Positions 7,911 through 14,504 of a stretch of DNA of 20,068 nucleotides are shown in pieces. How positions within the stretch are numbered: position 1 is the stretch's first letter; every line of letters starts with the position of its first letter. The DNA is from an uncultured Veillonella sp. Lineage in GTDB: Bacteria > Bacillota > Negativicutes > Veillonellales > Veillonellaceae. The DNA lies in NCBI GenBank assembly GCA_900544365.1, contig UQVF01000035.1, positions 1 to 20,068 on the forward strand, given 5' to 3'. The position numbers were made by a program, and so were the translations under genes. The notes beneath the pieces are model-generated. The model ran no database searches. It was not told where the DNA came from and saw only the letters and a program-made list of their open reading frames with translations.

Positions 7911-7927
7911 AATACAATTACACTCTA

Positions 7928-8944
7928 TTATGCATTCTGCGAGGCTTTTACAAACTTTGAAAGCGCCTCTGCACCTACACCGGAATATAGTAACCCTTCT
8001 ACTATTTTGAACGCTTCTTTTAAGGTAACTGCACTACCCTTAGCTAAGTAGTATGCCATACCCGCATTAAGTATCACTGCTGTAGCTCGACCACTTCTAT
8101 CCTTTCCTTGTAGTAAAGTGCGTGTAATCTCAGCATTTACCTGTGCATCACCGCCCACTAGTTCATCCGCTGTAGCATAGGTAAATCCATAATCCTTAGG
8201 GTCTAATTCATAGGTCTTGAACGTACCATGATTGATTTCACACACTGTCGTTGTACCTGTAGCTGTAATTTCATCTAGTCCGTCACTACCATATACGACA
8301 GCACCACGATGAACACCTAAATTAGACAAAACCTGTGCCAATGGTTCCACTAAGGACCGATCGTACACCCCCATGAGTTCAATTGTAGCACCGGCTGGAT
8401 TTGCCAAGGGTCCTAAAATATTAAATACCGTTCTAACCCCCATAGCTTTACGTACAGGACCTGCGTATTTCATAGCTTCATGGTACACAGGGGCAAACAT
8501 AAAGCAAATATTTGCTTCTTCTAGAACTTTTTTATTCTGCTCTCCATTGAGCTCTAGTTTCACACCTAGTGCTTCTAATACATCCGCAGCACCACATTTA
8601 CTAGACACGCTACGATTCCCATGCTTAGCGATAGGAATCCCAGCTGCAGCTAATAAGATAGCCGATGTTGTAGAAATGTTGAAAGTACTACTACCATCTC
8701 CGCCGGTACCCACGATCTCTACCACTGTATTGTCATGTGGTACTGAACCTGCTTTTTCACGCATGACTTCTGCAAAGGCTGTAATCTCTGTAACACTAGG
8801 CCCCTTTGCTTGTAAGCCTCCTAAGAAAGCTGCCATAGGTACGTCCTGTACATCGCCACTCATAATAGCGTTCATTGTTGCTTTTGCCACTTCATATGGC
8901 ATATCTTGTCCCTCTGTGACGAAGCGTATTGCTTGTTGTATCAT
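7928..8944 (-). CDS. trpD: Anthranilate phosphoribosyltransferase
   Basis: TrpD transfers phosphoribose from PRPP to anthranilate, the second step of tryptophan synthesis. The 338-residue product is full length for a stand-alone TrpD (no TrpG fusion). It has the diphosphate-binding GTGGDGSSTFNIST (79-92), KHGNRSVSSKCGAADVLEAL (107-126) and the metal-linked DGLDE (221-225). The ATG at 8944 follows GGGAG, and that ribosome site overlaps the trpG stop; the gap is 14 bp. It is a homodimer in known cases, with the active site between a small helical domain and a larger alpha/beta domain. Confidence 0.97.
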   Translation of the reverse strand: MIQQAIRFVTEGQDMPYEVAKATMNAIMSGDVQDVPMAAFLGGLQAKGPSVTEITAFAEVMREKAGSVPHDNTVVEIVGTGGDGSSTFNISTTSAILLAAAGIPIAKHGNRSVSSKCGAADVLEALGVKLELNGEQNKKVLEEANICFMFAPVYHEAMKYAGPVRKAMGVRTVFNILGPLANPAGATIELMGVYDRSLVEPLAQVLSNLGVHRGAVVYGSDGLDEITATGTTTVCEINHGTFKTYELDPKDYGFTYATADELVGGDAQVNAEITRTLLQGKDRSGRATAVILNAGMAYYLAKGSAVTLKEAFKIVEGLLYSGVGAEALSKFVKASQNA

Positions 8945-8958
8945 ACTCTATATCTCCC

Positions 8959-9537
8959 TTATATAATCTTATGGTGTTCCAAGAAATTCTTAACCATTTG
9001 CGTTCCTTGCGGTGTCAAAATAGATTCCGGATGGAATTGCACACCATAAATCGGATGCGTCCTATGTTCCATGGCCATAATTTCTCCGTCTGCTGTACGA
9101 GCTGTCACCACCAATTCATCTCCTAGGGTTTCTTCTAAGACTGCTAAAGAATGATACCGTGCTACAGGAAATTCTTGAGGAATATCTTTCCATAAAATGG
9201 ATGGATAACATTGGGTAGCCATACTTTGCTTTCCGTGCATGACTTCTTTCGCATATCCCACAGTGGCTCCAAATACTTCGCCCATAGCCTGATGGCCTAA
9301 GCAAATGCCCAAGATAGGAAACTTACCTTGACATATTTCCAGTAATTCTTCGTATACCCCTGCATCCTTTGGTCGTCCTGTTCCTGGTGAAAGGATGACA
9401 CAGTCAGGTGAAAGTTCTTGAATTTCTTTCACTGTCATTTCATCACTGCGGATGACCTTAATATCTTTTACTAAGGATCCAATTAATTGATAAATATTGA
9501 AAGAAAAACTATCGTAATGATCAATGAGTAATACCAT
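8959..9537 (-). CDS. trpG: Anthranilate synthase component II (glutamine amidotransferase)
   Basis: This 192-residue class I glutamine amidotransferase supplies ammonia to TrpE. The catalytic triad is visible: Cys79 in GICLGHQ, and His169 and Glu171 in VQFHPES. The N terminus LLIDHYDSFSFN and the SPGTGRP loop (50-56, usually SPGPGxP) fit the family. The same family includes PabA of folate synthesis, and in some bacteria one protein serves both. Its place directly after trpE argues for TrpG, though dual use cannot be excluded. The AGGAGGTG ribosome site overlaps the end of trpE; the trpE stop and the trpG start are 1 bp apart, so translation is probably coupled. Confidence 0.96.
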   Translation of the reverse strand: MVLLIDHYDSFSFNIYQLIGSLVKDIKVIRSDEMTVKEIQELSPDCVILSPGTGRPKDAGVYEELLEICQGKFPILGICLGHQAMGEVFGATVGYAKEVMHGKQSMATQCYPSILWKDIPQEFPVARYHSLAVLEETLGDELVVTARTADGEIMAMEHRTHPIYGVQFHPESILTPQGTQMVKNFLEHHKII

Positions 9538-9538
9538 G

Positions 9539-11002
9539 TTACACCTCCTGAGCCAATGTGATGGCTGTCACCATAGATTGTGCTTTGTGGATAGTTTCAT
9601 TGTATTCATTTACAGGCACACTATCTCGCACAATGCCACCGCCGGAACGAACAAAGACACGCCCCTCTTTTGCCATCGCCATACGAATGCCAATACACAC
9701 ATCCATGTTGCCAGAAAAATCTAAGTATCCTACAGCACCACCGTATACACCACGAGGGCTTTTCTCTAATTCTTGTAAAATTTGGATAGCACGAATTTTA
9801 GGAGCTCCCGATAAGGTTCCTACTGGTAAAGTAGCACCAATAGCATCTAAGGCATCAAACTCTTCTCGTAAGGTTCCTTTCACGGTACTTGTTAAATGGA
9901 TAACGTGAGAGAACCGTTGTAATTGATGTAACGCTTCTACTTGAACGGATCCGAACTCACAGATTTTACCAATATCGTTACGTCCTAAATCAACAAGCAT
10001 ATTATGTTCTGCTAATTCTTTTTCATCCTGACTTAACTTAGCCTCTTGTGCTCTGTCTTCTGCTTCATTCTTGCCTCGTGGCAATGTGCCCGCAATAGGG
10101 AAAGTATAGACACTTCGATCTTGTAATTTCACCAATGTTTCTGGGGATGCCCCTGTTATTTCTACAGACTTACCACTCATGTAGAACATGTACGGCGATG
10201 GGTTCATCGTTCTTAGTACACGGTAAGCATTAAGTAGGCTTCCTTTGAACTTCGCCTCTCTACGATTGGATACGACGGCTTGGAAGATATCTCCTTCTGT
10301 GATGTAATGTTGTGTTTTTCGTACAACCTCTTGGTATTCTTCGGAAGTGAACTCAGAAGTGAATTCACTTTCTAAAATTCCACGTTCGACGTCTGCTTCT
10401 TCCCCATCCTTTACTAAGTCTGCTAAGGCTTGTAGTTCTAGTTGGGTACGCTCGTAATTGCGCTCTATATCATCTGTACGGACATGACCGATAATATAGA
10501 TTTTATTTTTGTAATGATCAAAAGCAATCACTTTATCAAAGAGCATAAGGTCCACATCGTTAACCATGCTCGAATCTGTATCACTGATGTGTTGATCCAA
10601 GGTAGGTTCTAAGTACCGAATGTATTCATAGGCAAAGTATCCTACAAATCCACCTGTGAAAGTAGGTAATTCTTCAACCCTAGGGCTTTTATATTGACGC
10701 AATATATTTCTAATCTCTTCTGCTGGATTATGACATGTAAAAGTACGTGTCATATCTCCTTTAATCGTCATGGTATGGTTTTTGCATGTGACTTCTAACA
10801 ATGGATTATATCCCAAGAAGGAATATCGCCCCCAGTGATGGGTATTATCTGCACTTTCTAATAAAAAGGTATGAGCACTTACCTTTTTTAATGCTTTCAG
10901 TACAGAAATAGGAGTGCGAATATCCGATAATAATTCTACATAGACCGGTACGATATCAAAGCCTTGCCCTACTTGTTTTACTGTTTCTAATGATGGTTTC
11001 AT
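9539..11002 (-). CDS. trpE: Anthranilate synthase component I
   Basis: TrpE converts chorismate to anthranilate with ammonia from TrpG and is the committed enzyme of the pathway. The 487-residue protein has the N-terminal LLES motif (47-50) that forms part of the tryptophan feedback site. It also has the chorismate-binding core: GASPETLVK, PIAGTLPRG, DLGRNDIGK, LPVGTLSGAPKIRA, YGGAVGYLDFSGN and VRSGGGIV. Feedback inhibition by tryptophan is therefore expected, in addition to T-box control of the mRNA. I chose the ATG at 11002, which has AGGAGG 4 nt before it. An in-frame extension up to 11059 would run back through the T-box terminator and is not real. trpG follows after 1 bp. Confidence 0.97.
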   Translation of the reverse strand: MKPSLETVKQVGQGFDIVPVYVELLSDIRTPISVLKALKKVSAHTFLLESADNTHHWGRYSFLGYNPLLEVTCKNHTMTIKGDMTRTFTCHNPAEEIRNILRQYKSPRVEELPTFTGGFVGYFAYEYIRYLEPTLDQHISDTDSSMVNDVDLMLFDKVIAFDHYKNKIYIIGHVRTDDIERNYERTQLELQALADLVKDGEEADVERGILESEFTSEFTSEEYQEVVRKTQHYITEGDIFQAVVSNRREAKFKGSLLNAYRVLRTMNPSPYMFYMSGKSVEITGASPETLVKLQDRSVYTFPIAGTLPRGKNEAEDRAQEAKLSQDEKELAEHNMLVDLGRNDIGKICEFGSVQVEALHQLQRFSHVIHLTSTVKGTLREEFDALDAIGATLPVGTLSGAPKIRAIQILQELEKSPRGVYGGAVGYLDFSGNMDVCIGIRMAMAKEGRVFVRSGGGIVRDSVPVNEYNETIHKAQSMVTAITLAQEV

Positions 11003-11017
11003 AAGTCCTCCTGCAAC

Positions 11018-11056
11018 AAAAAAACTCGCCCTAGACGTAACTGTCAAGGACGAGTT
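11018..11056 (-). terminator. T-box regulatory terminator (attenuator) before trpE
   Basis: A 10-bp stem, 5' arm 11056-11047 and 3' arm 11032-11023 with one G-U pair, ends in a run of seven U on the minus strand (11024-11018). It lies 16 nt before the trpE start and competes with the T-box antiterminator. The trpE ribosome site follows immediately, so readthrough is the control point for the whole operon. Confidence 0.92.
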
Positions 11057-11335
11057 CATATGCTAAATAGCTGCACCAATGTGCAGAAAGATTCATATAA
11101 ATCGCGGTACCACCTTGTTTGAATGCATGCATTCCCCTTTGCAGGATACTATCATATCCCTCACGATTAACGCTCATGACACGTTATGCTATACTAGGAC
11201 ACATTGTCCGTTCCCCATACCCTCGGTGGTCCATTTAATAGACTGCGTTCTGCGGGGCTCTCAGCTACCCCCACTCTCTGGAAGTGCACGTTCTATTTTT
11301 ATCTCCACCTCATCGGTTTGTTAGGCGAGTATTAA
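11018..11335 (-). ncRNA. T-box leader, tryptophan specific, upstream of trpE
   Basis: This leader senses uncharged tRNA(Trp) and lets transcription reach trpE when tryptophan is short. The minus strand carries the T-box consensus AACAAGGTGGTACCGCG (11119-11103), with the UGGU bulge that pairs to the tRNA NCCA end. Upstream, stem I has GGTGG (11309-11305) pairing with CCACC (11229-11225), an AGAGAG element (11279-11274) and, just before CCACC, the triplet TGG followed by A (11233-11231, then 11230). I read this triplet as the specifier, and UGG is the tryptophan codon. CAAGG of the T-box can pair with CCTTG (minus strand 11049-11045) at the terminator to form the antiterminator. A 14-bp palindrome (11121-11134) probably forms stem III, and a 6-bp hairpin (11071-11086) lies inside the antiterminator loop. 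Confidence 0.93.
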
Positions 11336-11347
11336 ATTATGTATCAA

Positions 11348-11376
11348 ATCATATCACATCAGAATACATTTGTCTA
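11348..11376 (-). promoter_or_regulatory. Sigma-70-type promoter of the trp operon
   Basis: On the minus strand TAGACA (11376-11371) is followed after exactly 17 nt by TATGAT (11353-11348). These are one mismatch each from TTGACA and TATAAT. Transcription would begin near 11341, just before the T-box stem I, giving a leader of about 340 nt. Position and spacing fit well, but the start is not proven. Confidence 0.75.
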
Positions 11377-11390
11377 CTGAATATTAACAA

Positions 11391-11456
11391 TTCTCTATAA
11401 TTTTTATAGGAATATTCTATAAATCCTATAGGTATTCTCTATAGATATGGAAATAC
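11391..11456. repeat. Degenerate 22-bp tandem repeats with CTATA-N5-TATAG palindromes
   Basis: Three 22-bp units (11391-11412, 11413-11434, 11435-11456) repeat in register; the first two agree at 16 of 22 positions. Units 1 and 2 each contain the palindrome CTATA-N5-TATAG (11395-11409 and 11417-11431), and unit 3 keeps only the left half (CTATA at 11439-11443). They sit directly upstream of the trp promoter, with centres about 61 and 83 bp before the predicted start. A protein-binding operator is a reasonable guess. The rest of the gap up to aroD (11457-11577) is AT-rich and I see nothing definite in it. Confidence 0.55.
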
Positions 11457-11577
11457 TAACAATAAAGGCTATTTATCTGATATGTACTTTTACATTTAAT
11501 AGCATTAGAAATATAATCTTGTTAATACCATAATATAATAGTTATAAAACTTTATATTACCTCATTGACCCTGTATC

Positions 11578-12333
11578 TTATACTAATTGTTTTAAAATAT
11601 CCACCTCAACCTGTCCAGGGGCTGATATATTTCCTAATGTACCAAAGGTCAAACAATTTCCAAACACATTGCCACAGGTCCGTGTCATCTTTCCTAATTG
11701 TCCCATAGATATAGTAATACGTGGTAACTGTGGATATCTTTGTGCTAATTCTTTTGTAAACTCTAATACCGAAAGTACATCATCACTCGTAGTTGGCATC
11801 AATGCAAACTTAATCACTGCAGCTCCTGCAGATATCATACGCTCTGCATAGCCATGCAATGTTTCTACATCTGGTGTACTTTGAAAGTTATGATAACTCA
11901 TCACCATTTGTATCCCTTGATAATGAGCTTCTTTGATAATTTGACCGATAGTATCTGTATAGGCAAATAATTCCACATCCACTACATCAACTAAATTTTG
12001 ATCCGCGATCGCTTGTAATAGATTGTGATAATTCTCGCTACTTAAAGGTGTTTCTCCTCCCTCAACTAAGGTGCGCCATGTAAACAGCATAGGCATTTTT
12101 TCATATCTGGAATGCACTTCTTCTACCAATTTTACTATTGTTGGTATGTACTCTTCTTCAGATATATGGGAATCCTTCATCCACATATCTGGACGCAACT
12201 CGATAAGGTCCACCTTCGCTTGTACTGCCTCTTGCACCTGTGAAAGTATATCTTCTATCGTTGGACCTACAATAGGAACGCAAATAGCACAGGTATTAAT
12301 TTGTATGGGATTGCATGTTAGTTTTTTAGTCAT
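11578..12333 (-). CDS. aroD: Type I 3-dehydroquinate dehydratase
   Basis: AroD removes water from 3-dehydroquinate to give 3-dehydroshikimate, step 3 of the route to chorismate, using a Schiff-base lysine. The 251-residue product has the type I signature residues: ELRPD (46-50), FTWRT with Arg87, VDVELF (118-123), the catalytic His148 in SYHNF, the Schiff-base Lys175 in VIKFALMP, and the substrate Arg218 followed by CGNVFGN and SAPGQV. AGGAG lies 6 nt before the ATG. It begins 36 bp after the YbaN-family gene and ends 236 bp before the trp transcription start. I see no clear intrinsic terminator after it, so some readthrough into the trp leader is conceivable. Confidence 0.96.
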   Translation of the reverse strand: MTKKLTCNPIQINTCAICVPIVGPTIEDILSQVQEAVQAKVDLIELRPDMWMKDSHISEEEYIPTIVKLVEEVHSRYEKMPMLFTWRTLVEGGETPLSSENYHNLLQAIADQNLVDVVDVELFAYTDTIGQIIKEAHYQGIQMVMSYHNFQSTPDVETLHGYAERMISAGAAVIKFALMPTTSDDVLSVLEFTKELAQRYPQLPRITISMGQLGKMTRTCGNVFGNCLTFGTLGNISAPGQVEVDILKQLV

Positions 12334-12369
12334 CTATATCTCCTCATGAATGCAGTATCAATCACATGC

Positions 12370-12789
12370 CTATTTAGTTTCAGATGGTGCTGTTTTTACA
12401 ATGAACGCAAGAGCAATCACATGACCTATCCATACTGCACCCATAATGTATAAAGCTACTGGCATATTGCGCATACCGTATGCGCCAATGCCTAATAAGA
12501 TAGATACGGATACTAAAATATTCATCTTAGTACGCAGTGGCATGCCACTTTTATTTTTAAACGGTTCCACATAGTTTGCATAGAGCTTAGAGTTTACAAA
12601 CTTCTCATGGAATCGTTTAGAACCTCTAGCAAAACAAAATACGGCAAACAAATAAAATGGTACTGTTGGCAATAAAGGTAATACAATCCCCAATGATCCT
12701 AAGCCAAAACTAATAGCACCTAATGCAATCCAAATATAACGAATTACACCCGTTGATTCTTGTACTTCTTTTTTTATTTCTTCTTTCAC
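12370..12789 (-). CDS. YbaN-family (DUF454) inner-membrane protein
   Basis: This 139-residue protein belongs to the small YbaN/DUF454 membrane family, whose function is not established. It has hydrophobic segments at about residues 16-33 and 36-54 with the family's GSLGIVLPLLPTVPFYLFA, then a charged stretch with SKRFHEKFVNSKLYANYV (57-74). Two more membrane segments lie at about 90-106 and 110-131. The start is GTG at 12789, with AGGGGTG just before it; the start codon is unusual among these genes. It lies 53 bp after the ATPase stop and 36 bp before aroD, so it may be co-transcribed with either. Nothing in the sequence links it to aromatic synthesis. Confidence 0.88.
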   Translation of the reverse strand: MKEEIKKEVQESTGVIRYIWIALGAISFGLGSLGIVLPLLPTVPFYLFAVFCFARGSKRFHEKFVNSKLYANYVEPFKNKSGMPLRTKMNILVSVSILLGIGAYGMRNMPVALYIMGAVWIGHVIALAFIVKTAPSETK

Positions 12790-12842
12790 TTGTCACCCCT
12801 ATATAACATATATTTTAGTACGTTTACTCAATACTAAAAAAA

Positions 12843-14051
12843 CTATTCCAACAGCCATTCCAGCACATTTTTTTGTTGTATTCCCTCATAGGATGCATTG
12901 CTATTAATCTCATCCAAGGTAAGCAAAAATTTAGGATGATAATCTTTCACCTCAAATAAGGGAGCTAGTTCTCTATCTAAGGTAGTAGGATCTAACACAC
13001 TTTGACTCACTTGATAATACTCAAATAGTCCTTGTTTCTGAGCTACAAAATCGATTTCACCATTTTTTAGGATACCTACATGGACCGTATAGCCTCGGCG
13101 TAATAATTCTAAATACACCACATTCTCAAGTATATGGCCTATATCTCGTCCCGTGTTAGGCACGAAAAACGCTCGTAATCCCGGATCCACTAAATAAAAT
13201 TTAGAGTATAGTCTAAGCAGTTCTTTCCCCCGCACATCAAATCTAGTAGCTTCATAAATTAATAATGCATCTCGCAGGGCTGCCATATACCTTTCTACAG
13301 TACGGCTATCTACCTTTCTACCCATACTAGTAAGAGAATCAGCTATCTTTTTAGGCGTTAATAAGCTTCCCACATTGGCAGCAATATACCGAATAATACT
13401 TTCTAATATTAAAATATCGCTCCCCTTTAAACGCGTCATAACATCTTTCAGCACTACAGAATTAACTATACCTTCTAAATAGGTACGTAGCATTTCATCA
13501 TGTCCAGAATATTCTAATGTTCCTGGAAAACCACTTACCTCTACAAAGAGGCGATACAAACCATTCAAAGATAGATTGGTTGTATCTTTATGTGCTTCAA
13601 AAAACTCTTTAAATGATAAAGGTAACATATCCAACTGAACATATCGACCCGCTAATAAGGTAGCCATTTCTGAAGACATAAAGTACGCATTAGATCCAGT
13701 AATATAGATATCCACATTATCTTTAATATAGAAACTATCCACCACACGTTCGAATCCTTGCACATGTTGGACCTCATCCAAAAATATATACATTTGTTGA
13801 TTAGGAATTATCTTAGACTTTATATATTCATACAACTGTATATAATCCGTTAAGTCTCTGTATTCTAAATCTTCAAAGTTAATGGCAATGATTTGATTCT
13901 CCTTTACCCCTTCTTGTAGTAGCTCTTGTTGAAAGAGATAAAATAGAGTTGATTTACCACATCTACGCACACCAGACACAATTTTTATAACATGTTTTTC
14001 TCTATGATTTCTTAGAAATTGTATATACATTTCCCTATTAATTAGCTTCAT
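12843..14051 (-). CDS. AAA+ ATPase with DUF4143 C-terminal domain
   Basis: The 402-residue protein has an AAA_14-type ATPase domain: Walker A GVRRCGKST (27-35), Walker B MYIFLDEVQ (87-95) and the sensor segment YITGSNA (116-122). A winged-helix-like middle follows (about 225-295). The C-terminal DUF4143 region, with ENVVYLELLRRGY (309-321), GEIDFVA (331-337) and YYQVSQS (345-351), resembles a restriction-endonuclease-like fold. Such ATPases are common in bacteria and archaea, often in many copies, and their role is not known. I chose the ATG at 14051 because GAGGAG lies 5 nt before it. The frame stays open to an ATG at 14123, but that extension has no good ribosome site and abuts the operator-like array. 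A mobile or defence-linked origin is possible but not shown. Confidence 0.88.
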   Translation of the reverse strand: MKLINREMYIQFLRNHREKHVIKIVSGVRRCGKSTLFYLFQQELLQEGVKENQIIAINFEDLEYRDLTDYIQLYEYIKSKIIPNQQMYIFLDEVQHVQGFERVVDSFYIKDNVDIYITGSNAYFMSSEMATLLAGRYVQLDMLPLSFKEFFEAHKDTTNLSLNGLYRLFVEVSGFPGTLEYSGHDEMLRTYLEGIVNSVVLKDVMTRLKGSDILILESIIRYIAANVGSLLTPKKIADSLTSMGRKVDSRTVERYMAALRDALLIYEATRFDVRGKELLRLYSKFYLVDPGLRAFFVPNTGRDIGHILENVVYLELLRRGYTVHVGILKNGEIDFVAQKQGLFEYYQVSQSVLDPTTLDRELAPLFEVKDYHPKFLLTLDEINSNASYEGIQQKNVLEWLLE

Positions 14052-14077
14052 GTCTACTCCTCTATCATTTGTGATAC

Positions 14078-14095
14078 CTTTCAATACAATGAAAG
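14078..14095. repeat. 18-bp palindrome upstream of the ATPase gene
   Basis: CTTTCA (14078-14083) and TGAAAG (14090-14095) form an inverted repeat around ATACAA, 27 bp upstream of the preferred ATPase start. It lies between that start and the 40-bp-phased palindrome array. It may be a separate operator or part of the 5' leader; there is no direct evidence of function. Confidence 0.4.
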
Positions 14096-14124
14096 TTTCA
14101 TCCATACTCTCTGCATATTGCAAA

Positions 14125-14260
14125 ATACATTACAATGCAATCTTTATTATAATTTTACCTAAGATTGCATTTTATGGCAATCTTTATTAAAAATAAATTA
14201 TTTTTTGCATTATGATGTAATTTTAGTTCTATAATAGACATTTTTTGCATTTCAATGTAA
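14125..14260. repeat. Four 16-bp palindromes at exact 40-bp spacing (operator-like array)
   Basis: Sites at 14125-14140, 14165-14180, 14205-14220 and 14245-14260 fit TTGCATT-N2-RATGYAA, an inverted repeat. Three left halves are identical and the fourth is ATACATT; the right halves are AATGCAA, ATGGCAA, GATGTAA and AATGTAA. Three of the four are followed by TCTTT. The start-to-start distance is 40 bp each time, while the DNA between sites is AT-rich and mostly unrelated. The array lies 74-209 bp before the ATPase start. A TATAAT on the minus strand (14151-14146) lies 5 bp from the nearest site, so binding could control that gene. It has too few copies and too short a repeat for a CRISPR array. 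Confidence 0.7.
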
Positions 14261-14353
14261 TCTTTCATCGCAATGTAGTCGTTGTATCAAAATAAAATTT
14301 TGGATACGCAGTGGATAACCAATATCACTAGACAGATCGCAATCCTTTATTCT

Positions 14354-14374
14354 CATACTAGTACACATAGTATG
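14354..14374. repeat. Small hairpin downstream of the receptor gene
   Basis: CATACTA (14354-14360) and TAGTATG (14368-14374) form a perfect 7-bp stem with a 7-nt loop. It lies three bases from the larger hairpin at 14378-14416 and would follow it in the receptor transcript. There is no clear T-run. It may help end or stabilise the receptor mRNA. Confidence 0.45.
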
Positions 14375-14377
14375 GTA

Positions 14378-14416
14378 ATAGAGGATAGCTAACTTGCATC
14401 GTTAACTATCCTCTAT
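14378..14416 (-). terminator. Strong hairpin after the receptor gene, possible terminator
   Basis: Arms 14378-14393 and 14401-14416 form a 16-bp stem with a single mismatch or G-U pair and a 7-nt loop. It lies about 90 bp after the stop of the giant receptor, the same distance as the trp terminator from trpA. The minus strand continues TTACCATAC rather than a T-tract, so it may act as a 3' stabiliser or a weak or factor-assisted terminator. I see nothing definite in the rest of the gap at 14417-14504. Confidence 0.5.
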
Positions 14417-14504
14417 AGTATATCCTTATGTACTGAATGCCTGTCTATCGCTGCAATCATATATAGACCTAGCGCCCATATCTATAAGGTTTGTGTATTT
14501 TGTA

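Noticed and set aside
8373..8966. Long plus-strand open frame (197 residues) opposite trpD
   Set aside because: It lies entirely over the well-conserved trpD gene in antisense and lacks recognisable domains; low stop-codon density in the opposite frame explains it.
11003..11059. 19-residue N-terminal extension of TrpE
   Set aside because: It would be translated from the T-box terminator stem and U-tract; the ATG at 11002 has AGGAGG directly upstream and matches the family N terminus.
12370..14051. Toxin-antitoxin or defence island around the ATPase and membrane protein
   Set aside because: No partner gene of such systems, transposase or integrase is visible, and the flanking genes are housekeeping metabolism; the ATPase alone does not support the claim.
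14052..14123. 24-residue N-terminal extension of the AAA+ ATPase
   Set aside because: It has no good ribosome site and contains a palindrome; the ATG at 14051 has a clear GAGGAG site and begins at the usual start of the domain.
14121..14280. CRISPR-like array (regular repeats and spacers upstream of the ATPase)
   Set aside because: The conserved core is only about 16-21 bp and degenerate, there are four copies, and the spacers are short AT-rich stretches of about 20-24 bp. No cas gene is present. An operator array explains it better.
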